A stretch of DNA of 12,650 nucleotides from Davidsoniella eucalypti. Taxonomy: Eukaryota; Ascomycota; Sordariomycetes; Microascales; Ceratocystidaceae. The stretch covers positions 1-12,650 of the forward strand of contig RMBW01000323.1 of the NCBI GenBank assembly GCA_004009845.1, in the 5' to 3' direction. Below, piece after piece: positions 1 to 7,988 of this stretch. The notes under the pieces were generated by a model that was not told the origin of the DNA, did not search any database, and saw nothing but the letters and a program-made list of their open reading frames with translations. The position numbers were made by a program, and so were the translations under genes. Position 1 is the first letter of the stretch, and every line of letters begins with the position of its first letter.

Positions 1-2033
1 CTGAGGGAATGTCGGCGTCCGGGATGTTGGACCAAAGGGCGTTGACAACTACTAGGTTGTCTCCTGCTGTTGCGGGGGCGAGGAGTTGGTGTACTCTACT
101 CATGAGCCTGTCGTCATTGGCATCCTTGGGCATGTCCTGGTCCCTGCGCGATAGTGCGTCGGGGATCACTTGGTCTGTTCCAGGACGGTGTTTAAGCTCA
201 AAGGAAAAGTCCGACAGTTCGTATCCCCAGCGGCGCTGCCTTTCTGCTAAGGACCTTTTGGTCCTGAAGAATTCTCAGGTTGCGATGGTCGGTGAAGACC
301 GTGAAGTGTATACCTAGCAGGAAGTGTCTCCACTGACGAATGGACCAGTAGATAGCCAGCATTTCCTTGTCATGGATGGGATAGTTGGATTCTGCTGGCG
401 TGAGTTTCCTAGATAGGAAGGCAATGGGGTGGTGATGTTCCGTCAGGGCCGCGCTGGGTGAGTTCAGCGCCTAGAGCATAGCCTGAGGAGTCGGCGGAGA
501 GGATTGTTTCCCTGTCAGGGTCGTAGGGGGCTAGTAGAGGAGGAGAGATGAAGGCATCCTTGATGCTGTGGAAGGCCTGGTCGCAGGCAGGGGACCAAAC
601 AAGGGGGTGTCCTTTTTAGTTAGGTTGGTTAATGGCGCAAGGGTGTCGGATATGCGCGGGACGAAGTCCCTATAGAAGTTTATAAGCCAATAAAGCGGCG
701 GAGTTCGTTAGAGTGTAGGGGCGCTCCCAATTACGAATGGCTTCAGTCTTTTCGGGGTCTGCCCTTATGCCGATACCAGGGCCGACTAGGAAGCCTAGGA
801 ACTTGATCTCCTTGGCTGCGAACTCGCACTTCTTGATGTCGAGTTGGAGGTCGCCTTGTCGAGGGCAGAGACTATTTCCAGGACGAGGTTGCGATGGTCT
901 TGGAGCGAGCCCTTAGAATAGATGCACACATCGTCAATGTAGGCGTCGCAGCTGATACCGTGCCATTTGTCGAGGACTCCGTTGATGCGTCTCTGGAAGG
1001 CAGCAGGGGCGTTGGTTAAGCCGAAAGGGACGACGTTCCACTGGAAGGCACCCAGGGGTGTTCTAAAAGCTGTTATGTGTTCAGAGCCTGGGGCTATGCG
1101 AATCCTGTGGAAGGCGGAGATCACGTCGACCTTTGAAACCCATTCGGAGCTCGCGATGCGTTGGAGGGTTTCTCCCATAAGTGGTAGGGGGTACTTATCC
1201 TTGATAGACGCATCATTAACACCACGATAGTCGATGCAAAAGCGTACACCACCTCCTGGTTTATTGACAAACAGTACGGACGAGCCATATTCGGAGTTGG
1301 CTGGTCCTATGAACTGAGACTGCTTGAGACCTTCTAGGGTCTTTTGTAGGACTAGGAGTTCTGCGCGCGTGACAGGGTAGAGTGATTGGGTAGGTACCGT
1401 GGCGCCTGGTTTCAACTTGATTTCCAGGTCTATCCCTGGTCGATGCGGAGGTAACGTAGTGGCTAATTTGGGGTCAAAAGCCGAGGCAACAGGTTCTAAC
1501 CAATCCGGCAAGTGGGGACGGGACTTGTCTTTGTGTGCGAGTGCAATCTTGATATTCTCTAGCGAAGCTCTATAAATATGCGGGTTATCCGCACTTCCAC
1601 AGAGCTTGTAGAATTCCTCAGCAGTTAACTCTTCTGCTGGTAAGATTGTAATTTCCTGAGTCCTGGGCCTGAGCCGAACGTCGTTGTTAACTAACCATCT
1701 TTGTCCTAGAATTATGTCTTCGGACTGGCCGGGAACCACGTAGGCCCAAATGGTTTCCGTGTGGCCGTTGATGGTCAGGGGGAGTTCGGCGATGGTGTCG
1801 ATGAGCGGGGGGTTGTCCAGCGTAGTGACTTGGACAATGACCCGCTCAGAGATAGGGTGCGTGGCGGTGGCGAGGTGGAGGAGACGCGGGGGAATGACGG
1901 CGACGGTAAGGCATCCGCTGTCGACGAGGGCTTTTGTGGCGTAACTACCTAAACGAATGTCTAAATAATTTCCTAAAGCCCCCATCTCAGTTTCAACTAT
2001 TCTATCACCGATTAATCCCCCTGGTCGGGGCGC
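1..2033 (-). pseudogene. pol: gypsy pol: protease, reverse transcriptase, RNase H; frameshifted and cut by window edge
   Basis: The open part is 1985-795. A retropepsin-like aspartic protease comes first, with the DSG motif at residues 22-24 (numbered from the ATG at 1985) and an ILG near 92-94. RT follows: FVNKPGGGVRF near 239-249, the motif A Asp in KVDVISAF (D287), the motif B stretch FGLTNAPAAFQ near 321-331, and motif C YIDD at 349-352 (bases 941-930). Frame is lost after residue 378 (near base 852) by a one-base deletion seen directly against the copy at 11383-11979. Further left, in shifting frames, are the RNase H start (near 480-510), TDHRNL (293-276) and PDALSRR (163-143), the usual end of RNase H. 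The ATG at 1985 is probably not a true start: protease sequence begins upstream after the TAA near 2033 and would be made as part of Gag-Pol. Confidence 0.92.
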
Positions 2034-2045
2034 GATTTATCCCGA

Positions 2046-4033
2046 CTATCTAAAAATCCATGAGGTCACCTGTATCCGCTGTGTTGTTAGTAGGGTTCCC
2101 TGGGCGCGTGGCTGCGTGGTGGCCATCTGCTCGCTGATGAGGGCGCGGACGTCGTCGAGGGAGAAAGAAGGTGCTGTGCTGACGGCGTTGGCCTTGACCG
2201 AAGGGCGGGAGGTGCGCGAGTTGGAACGGCAGTTAGCAGCGGTATGACCCTTGCGTTGGCAGGCAGGGCAAGATACGGCCGTAGGACATGTGCCAGAGGG
2301 ATGTGCTTGGCTGCTACAGAATTGGCAGGGCGTGAGGGGGCACATGGAGGCGTAGTGGCCTGTCTGGCGGCAGTGATAGCAGGGTCTGTCAGCTGAGGAG
2401 GGTTGCGATCTGGTCGCGGGCGCACGAGATGGTGTTGGCGAGGGTTCGATCGCCAGTGGTTGGAGTTAATAGCCTTGGCTTTGGCGAGGGCGCTTTCCTT
2501 GATGCGGGCGACTGGGCGCATCTGTGAGATCATTTCGTCTAGTGGTCTGATATGGAACATGTTGGCTAAGTGCACTTGCATGTCCAGGTGGAGGCCTTCT
2601 TGGAGGACGGAGAGGAGGGTGTTATGGTCGTAGAAATGGGCTTTGTCGCGCAGGGAGCAGAGACGGTTGGTAAAGGATTCGAATGTCTCGGTAGGGCCTT
2701 GCTTGAGCTTCAGCAATTCGCGGTTGGCGAGTCTCGCTCGGTCGGGGTCGTCGTATCGCGAGTCGAGGTAAGAGAGGAAGGCCTGGAAGCCGGTGTTCAT
2801 GGGGAGGCATTCGAGGTACTTGGTGCGGACTTGTTCCTTGATCTCCGTCGACAGGGCGTTCATCGTGTACGCCAGCTGGTCTCTGGTTGAGTAGAAGCGG
2901 TAAGAGTCCACGAGAAATTTCTCGTTAAGCTCCATCTTCCAGGTGGCGTAATCGAAGGTGCCGTCGAACTTGCGGACTGCGTCGATAACATCTTTGCGGC
3001 GGGCAAGCTGGTCGTCGCGAGGGGGTAGTAAGGCGATCCCGTGAGCTGTAGGAGGGAATGCTGGTGTTGTTGTGAGCCTTTTCTCTGGAGGCGTGGGGGC
3101 GTGTTCGCGGATAGGGGCGAGACGTAGGTTGAGAGGTTTGAGTCTGTCCTCTAAGTCGTCGAGCTGGTTGAGGTCTACTAAGTTGTCGTTGGCTGGGTCT
3201 TCGTATTTGCCACCGAGGAGCTCGAGGATGTCTCGGCCTAGGTTGTCCAGTACTTCAGCAGTGCGTGCAGGGTCCTTGAATTCGGGGGCTGAGCGTTCTG
3301 CCATGCCCTGGAGTGCGGCCATCTGGATCTCTGCGACTTTGAAGTTGTGGTGGAACTGGAAGTCCCATCTTGGCGCAGTGGGTGATATCCATTCGGTTGG
3401 ATCCAGTTGGGCTTTATCGAGGGCAGCTTGGTATTTGGCGGACAGAACTTCGAAGACGCCTGCTGTATCGTCGGAGTATGCGCCTGGCAGGGGGTGACCG
3501 CTTAGAGAGCGACGAGGGGCTTCGATTTTGACTTTAGGGGTGTTCTCCTTGGTGCGTATGGGGATGTCTTTGCTGGAGGACGCGCCGAAGCCGAGGATGT
3601 GAGGGTTGCTAAGAAATCGTGCCAGGAGAATCTGGGCGCTGCGCGGGGACCTGAGGCTGCCTTGACCGGGCACAATGTGGCCGATTATATCCGTGGAGAT
3701 GGACAGACAGTGCAGGTGGTCATGAAAGTGGGCAGCGTGTGCGAGGATGGCAGGGCCTGCGGGAAAGGGGCCAAGTAGTTTGGCCAGACGGGGTCGCTCA
3801 GAGCGTTTGAACAGGGCTAAATAGCACCAGCCCTGGTGTTTCCAGAGGCGTCTCTGGTGGAGAAAGGGGGTGACGACATGGCGCGGCTTGAAGGCCAGCA
3901 AGAAGCGGCGCGTGATGTCTAGCATGAAGTGGGTGAAGGTAATTGCGAGGAATGCGAGGGCGAGACCTTCGGCGGTGCCGTGGTGGGCTCCAAGGATGGC
4001 AGCCCAGAGGTGAAGGAGGAAAAGTTGCAACAT
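2046..4033 (-). pseudogene. gag: gypsy gag: hydrophobic N-terminus, capsid, three CCHC zinc knuckles; one frameshift
   Basis: Starts at the ATG 4033-4031 in context GCACCATG, shared with the second family member (12370). Residues about 24-49 form a hydrophobic, membrane-like stretch. A capsid-type region (FDGTFDYATWKMELNEKF near residue 355, then LKQGPTETFESFTNRLCSLRDKA) follows. The long frame runs to 2087, but its last 110 or so residues are not the real tail. The true nucleocapsid lies in another frame from about 2445 to a TAG at 2048-2046 and has three knuckles with perfect CX2CX4HX4C spacing at 2381-2340, 2327-2286 and 2270-2229. One missing base near 2442-2450 (a CCC run on the minus strand) explains the switch. 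Gag forms the particle and binds the RNA genome. The nucleocapsid frame is the same as the pol frame, separated by TAG and then TAA. Confidence 0.88.
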
Positions 4034-4220
4034 GGTGCAAGTAAGGTGGACGCGTTAGTCAGTGAGATAGCGAAGTGAGGGCACAGTAGGGTGCGAGAAC
4101 GATGGTCACGAATAGCGTGAGAGAATGGAGTGCACAGTAGGGTGCGAGTAGAGTGATGGTCACGAATAGCGTGAGAGAACAAGGTGCACAGTAGGGTGCG
4201 AAGAACGAGAACGATGGTAG
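4034..4220 (-). other. gypsy 5' leader with tandem repeats
   Basis: Untranslated leader between the primer-binding site and the gag ATG. It holds about 2.6 copies of a 51-54 bp unit: GCACAGTAGGGTGCGA begins at 4081, 4132 and 4186 (plus-strand reading), each followed by a block with GATGGTCACGAATAGCGTGAGAGAA in the first two. Short open frames across it are repetitive by-products. The leader of the plus-strand relative (12171-12369) also has tandem repeats, but of a different sequence. Confidence 0.85.
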
Positions 4221-4231
4221 ATCGGTATCAA
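4221..4231 (-). promoter_or_regulatory. Self-priming primer-binding site, 11 nt
   Basis: On the minus strand this reads TTGATACCGAT, two bases inside the LTR end. It is the exact reverse complement of ATCGGTATCAA inside the LTR (4296-4286), 55 bases after the start of the TATA box. The RNA 5' end could therefore fold back and prime minus-strand DNA synthesis, as known for Tf1 of fission yeast. The pairing stops at exactly 11 bases on both sides. Confidence 0.8.
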
Positions 4232-4233
4232 AA

Positions 4234-4412
4234 TGACACGAACTAGGAAGAGGCAATGGCAAGCAATCTAGAGTAAAGACTTCGATTGATACCGATGAAG
4301 GAGAAAGACTAATATCTGTTGGAATACGGCGGGAATAGGTCCCTATTTATAACCGTTTATCTGGCTAAGTATCTTACTTAGCCAAATACCAACTGGGCCT
4401 TAGCCCCTGACA
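4234..4412 (-). repeat. 5' LTR of the minus-strand gypsy element (LTR1)
   Basis: A 179-bp LTR with TG...CA ends (TGTCAGGGG at 4412, TTCGTGTCA at 4234 on the minus strand). It contains TATAAATA (4351-4344) and the inferred transcript start ATCGG at 4296. It is roughly nine-tenths identical to LTR2 and LTR3. Most differences cluster in a U3 hairpin (4363-4383) and in the U5 part. It drives transcription leftwards into gag. Confidence 0.93.
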
Positions 4413-4424
4413 GGAGGGGGCTAA
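4413..4424 (+). promoter_or_regulatory. Polypurine tract of a plus-oriented gypsy element
   Basis: GGAGGGGGCTAA lies immediately before the TGTCA start of LTR2. A G-rich tract touching the LTR is where plus-strand DNA synthesis starts, and it marks LTR2 as a 3' LTR. It is all that remains here of that element's internal part, because the minus-strand element adjoins it directly. Inference from position and composition. Confidence 0.6.
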
Positions 4425-4602
4425 TGTCACGGGCTAAGGCCCAGTTGGTATTTGTCTAGGTATTTACCTAGTCAGATAAACGGCTATAAATAGGGACCTA
4501 TTCCCGCCGTATTCCAACAGATATTAGCCTTTCTCCTTCATCGGTATCAATCGAAGTCCTTTCTACTAGATTGCTTGCCACTGCCTCACCTAGTTCGTGT
4601 CA
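4425..4602 (+). repeat. LTR in plus orientation (LTR2), probably a 3' LTR
   Basis: 178 bp, TGTCACGGG to TTCGTGTCA, with TATAAATA at 4485-4492 and the inferred transcript start ATCGGTATCAA at 4540-4550. By eye it is identical to LTR3 (11980-12157). It is not followed by a primer-binding site, and a polypurine tract precedes it, so it reads as a 3' LTR. It interrupts LINE ORF2: its TGACA end (minus-strand reading) supplies the TGA stop right after GAF of RT motif A. The flanking GAAAG (4603-4607) is the expected half of a 5-bp target duplication. Confidence 0.93.
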
Positions 4603-6363
4603 GAAAGCGCCTTTGATATCAAGTAGTGCAATACTCGATTTCAGGCCCTGTTCTTTCCATGACTTGACTTGGTCCATGAGAACCATTGCTGCATCGATCG
4701 TCGATCGTTGTTTCCGTCCGTCAAACTGTGTTGGGTGAAGTAGGTCGTCCTTTGTTGCAGCCAAGAAACCAAGTCTCTGTGCAAAAATTCGTTCCAATAC
4801 TTTACCTAAGCAGTTCAGCAGCGTGATAATCCGATATGCCTTGATACGGGAATAGTCTGGCTTGTTGGGTTTTTTCAATATCACTCCAATGCCCTGGCGC
4901 CACACCGTAGGACACTGCCCTTTAGTGAATAGCTCCGTGTAGACATAGTGGAAGACCTCAGGGATGGCCCTATAAGCATTTTGAATCATTTGGAAATTAA
5001 TCCCATCTGGTCCAGCAGACTTCTTAGGGTTTGAGGTCATGATAGCTCTTTCAATCTCAATGGTAGAGATGTTAGGCCAAGGCCATTTCGAGTTCTCGTG
5101 ATGTGGGATGGGTAGAGTGTCTTCGTCCTCAAGGGACTCACCTTTTTCGCCGCCCACAAGATTCAGTAGCATCTTAGCTTTGTCGTCGAAAGACTCCGCC
5201 TTGACACCATTTTCCTCGAGTGGTTGTATATACGAGTCGGTTGTGGGTTTCGTGTATCTCATAGCAGTGAAGACTTCGTCACCGGTTGCTTGCTCTAAGA
5301 AAGAGTTGAAATAGTTAGTTTTGGTTTTGATAATGGCATGGAAGTACCTGTTTCGTTTTTCTTTGTACTCCGTGTGACAGATCTTATCCTTCTTCCAATG
5401 TCGTTCAGCCCTCAGGAAGGACTTCCTCAATAGCTTGAGTTCGTCGTTCCACCAAGGCTTACTCCGGGGGCAGATGCGAGCCTTCGGCATCACCTCTGCG
5501 CAGGTATCCTGGATGGCGGCGGTCAGAATGGCTGCCAGATCCGGTCGAGTATCTCTTTTTTTGAGATTTTCTAATACTTATGCCTCCTTTTTTTGAGGCT
5601 CTCTCGGAACTGTTTCCAGTCCGTTTTTTTTCAAGTTATATATTGTTTTTTCTGTCTCTTTTTCGTTTTTTCGGGCGTCGTGGAACTGCAATTTAATGCA
5701 CTGGTGATCCGAACCGTGGAGACCTTCACACGTCCAACTAGTTTTCGTTTGCTTCATCTGCCCGGTGAGGAAGGCGAGATCGATGATTGATATTTTCTGC
5801 GACCTGGTGGTGAAGAAAGTGCCTCTGTTGACCAGAGCATTCTCGGGATCCACCACCAAGTCCGCATTGTTCCTCTGCAACCAACCAACGACTTCATCTG
5901 CATGCTGTGATTGCTCACAGTTCACAGACCACCATGGATGATGAGTGTTGAAGTCCCCGACTATGATGCCACTCCCAACCTGCCATTGCTGGACAAGCGG
6001 GTGCTGTAAAAGGGGTTGGGTCGGATGGTTGTAGAGGTTGACCAATAATGGTTGCGCGTCTATATGAAGTCTTATGCATTGAATATCGCTGCTTGCGATG
6101 TCGAGAGGCTTTTCTATTGTGAAGTCAATGTCCTTTTGGATATAGGTCACGACCCTTGGTCTTGTTAGCAGAGATAAAGCTGGTTTGACGGTGTGAAAGT
6201 TTTGGTGGTCCTGGAAAATCCATTTGCCTTCTTTTTTCCATACCCAGGGTTCTTGAATGCACAATATCTCCACTCTCTGCGTTATTGCTAATCCAAAGAG
6301 ATGGTCCAAAATGCCTTTACGCTTTCCCTGGTTATGCTGAAAGATCGTGAGTTTTCTAATCAT
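4603..6363 (-). pseudogene. LINE ORF2: endonuclease plus reverse transcriptase, truncated, one internal stop
   Basis: Start ATG at 6363-6361, overlapping the end of ORF1. The endonuclease (to about 5600) has the apurinic-type catalytic motifs IQEPW, GDFNTHHPWW, the S-IDL stretch and GSDH. A single in-frame TAA at 5580-5578 then interrupts the frame; the same frame continues (LKKRDTRPDLAA...) into the RT linker with KPWWNDEL (near 5460). RT blocks seen are VILKKPNKPDYS, ITLLNCLGKVLE and HPTQFDGRKQRSTIDA, ending at LLDIKGAF of motif A. The usual final Asp of that block and all later motifs (including the YADD-type C box) are missing because LTR2 cuts in. QFDGR sits where relatives usually have QFGGR. 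The enzyme would nick target DNA and copy the element RNA from the nick; this copy is inactive. Confidence 0.9.
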
Positions 6364-7057
6364 AAAAATACTTAACAATCTTGACTTTATGCGCAACAAA
6401 GAACATCTGCTTGTTGAGACAAGCAGACGCACTTGCCTGGTTCAGGACAGTAAACACGACGGATCCGACCGTCTGTCCTGGGCGAGGTTTGCGTAGTATG
6501 CGCACTCTCGGGAGGGCCTCGATGCCATTGCTGTCGTAGAATTCTTCAGCAAAGTTATCGATCTCTTCGAGACGCATCCCGTGCATCACAAGGCGTTGCC
6601 AGTTTTCAGGCTCGATGCAGTCCTTCCAGCCCAAAGGCCGGAGGCGTGCCATCCAGCTGTCCTTAGTTTTGAGGAGGCTGGCCTTCGCGGAGGTGCTGCT
6701 GCATGTGATGCTGATGTTATTCTTCGAGGTCAGCCTCACCTCAATGGCCTTCATTTCTCCATTGCAGTTAACCAAGTCACGGATGTGCTTGGGGGAGGGA
6801 ATCTTGCCACCACCGATAAGCAGAAGCTTGTTGGTGCTCTGTGTAGTCTGAACAGAGCTTGGTAGCTCGATCTCCTCGATGCGGCGTTTGTTTTTGTTGT
6901 TTTTGTTGATGGTGGTGTTGATTTCGTCGGTCATTTCGCTGTTGTCCATGTGTGTTGGTACGAGGCTGATTGATTCAGTGGGGGTGACCGTTGGGCTTTC
7001 GCCGTCTTTCGAGGCTTCAATCGCCCTTAATGCATCGCGCATGGCGTGCGCCATCAT
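6356..7057 (-). CDS. LINE ORF1, 233 residues, Gag-like, without zinc knuckles
   Basis: Intact frame from the ATG at 7057, with further ATGs at codons 2 and 6. The N-terminal third is polar and low in structure, with Lys/Asn/Arg-rich NKNNKNKRRIEE near residues 51-62. A compact second half follows (TNKLLLIGG near 75-83, GWKDCIEPENWQRL, then RVRILRKP and VVFTVLNQASASACLNKQ), which resembles the folded RNA-binding part of LINE ORF1 proteins. The protein stops at KVKIVKYFYD, just where relatives usually go on into CCHC knuckles. ORF1 would package LINE RNA. The last 8 bases overlap ORF2 (ATGATTAG, 6363-6356), which suggests coupled reinitiation or an internal deletion. Assignment rests on its place ahead of ORF2 more than on motifs. 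Confidence 0.75.
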   Translation of the reverse strand: MMAHAMRDALRAIEASKDGESPTVTPTESISLVPTHMDNSEMTDEINTTINKNNKNKRRIEEIELPSSVQTTQSTNKLLLIGGGKIPSPKHIRDLVNCNGEMKAIEVRLTSKNNISITCSSTSAKASLLKTKDSWMARLRPLGWKDCIEPENWQRLVMHGMRLEEIDNFAEEFYDSNGIEALPRVRILRKPRPGQTVGSVVFTVLNQASASACLNKQMFFVAHKVKIVKYFYD

Positions 7058-7898
7058 GCAACTGGTATTAATAGATTCGTAGAGATGAGTTAAGTATTTT
7101 AAACGTGTTTTGAGATGGATTCGAGCAAAATTGTATTAATTTTCGCTGATTTTTTGGTCTTTTTGGGTGCTGAGCTATTGGTATTCTTACATAATTTATA
7201 TACGTCTTATTACATTTCCCTTGCAATGAAACATTCCTTTAGAACTACGTACATAACTTACTGTAAGTCCTTGATCATTGCTGATTATACTACTACCATT
7301 CTTCTTACTCATGACTATGTAGAACTTCTTCTAAACAAACTTGGTCTTTGCTCATGTGTTTTAGCGACGATATTAACTTGCATTATAAGTCGGGAATCAT
7401 TCAGTAAACAATATATCCTGCAGATACTACAGAAAGTGATTGCTATGTAAGTTCAGTATTAAAATGCCAACTGTGCCAGTTGCTACCACTACACTTGTTG
7501 TTTTATCAATCATGTAAACTCTAAATCCCAACCACCTAATGTCATGCTATTGTAATGGTATAAGTACCTAAAGTTGTTGATAATTTGAACTGCTGCCATG
7601 TTAGTCTTGTGGTTCTTCTTACAACTAAAGAACCTAACTGAAATACATATCAAGTTAGTGTCTGTCGCTATTGTGCTATAATTCCCAGTAATATCCATTA
7701 AATCGACTTGTTATATTATCTTGTTTGGCTAACTATCCTTTTCAAATTTGTTGACTATCTTTCTATATTGTACCTAGATACTTGCTTTATATTGTAGAAC
7801 TCCCAAGAAATATTTAGTATTCTACGAGTGAATTTCTGCATGCAATCAACTTGATTTTTAATTTAAATCTTTTAGGTTATATTTTAAATCTTTTTTTT

Positions 7899-7936
7899 TA
7901 AAAAATTCAGTAATCTTACGGAGCTATAGAGCTATA
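7899..7936 (-). repeat. A-tailed mini-retroposon-like sequence, copy 1
   Basis: Plus strand TTCAGTAATCTTACGGAGCTATAGAGCTATA, preceded by a T/A-rich run. It matches copies 2 and 3 with a few changes; the tail is degraded (T run, then AAAAAA). Confidence 0.55.
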
Positions 7937-7988
7937 AACATGTTATTTATAGACCTTATTTCTAAATCTGTCGACACTAATTCAACCC

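Larger units (their letters stand above)
1..4412 (-). mobile_element. Ty3/gypsy LTR retrotransposon, 5' half, broken
   Basis: Read right to left the order is LTR (4412-4234), primer-binding site, leader, gag, protease, reverse transcriptase and RNase H, with RT before any integrase, as in Ty3/gypsy (Metaviridae) elements. Integrase and the 3' LTR must lie left of base 1. The primer site is complementary to the element's own transcript start rather than to a tRNA, which places it with self-primed Tf1/sushi-like elements; that link is by mechanism, not by a tree. Single-base deletions break gag and pol, so this copy cannot make its full polyprotein. Its 5' LTR abuts a polypurine tract of an oppositely oriented relative (4413-4602). 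A near-identical piece of its pol lies in plus orientation at 11383-11979. Confidence 0.93.
4603..7110 (-). mobile_element. LINE (non-LTR retrotransposon), Tad/I-like, 3' part missing
   Basis: Two ORFs on the minus strand: ORF1 (7057-6356) and ORF2 (6363-4603) with an N-terminal endonuclease and then RT. The 3' half of RT, the 3' UTR and any tail are cut off by LTR2 and would lie left of the window. The 5' end is not sharply visible; AT-rich leader runs from 7058 to about 7110-7180, where repeat A starts. Codon use and composition are intermediate between the GC-rich gypsy copies and the AT-rich block to the right. The Tad/I assignment rests on domain order and motif style only. Confidence 0.9.

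Noticed and set aside
3072..3497. 141-codon plus-strand frame opposite gag
   Set aside because: Antisense by-product of the gag frame; Ser/Arg-rich without motifs.
4081..4216. CRISPR-like repeat array
   Set aside because: Tandem units of a retrotransposon leader with unequal, related spacers in a eukaryotic element; no array structure.
4221..4233. tRNA-type primer-binding site
   Set aside because: The site does not begin with TGG, the complement of a tRNA CCA end, and it pairs perfectly with the element's own LTR instead.
4059..4262. Repetitive peptide frames in the minus-strand leader
   Set aside because: They follow from the 51-54 bp tandem repeats; the equivalent leader of the plus-strand element has a different sequence and no such peptide.
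7115..7450. 111-codon hydrophobic open frame in repeat copy A
   Set aside because: The matching part of copy B (about 9473-9700) has a 4-base gap and in-frame stops, so the frame is not conserved; composition fits chance in AT-rich DNA.
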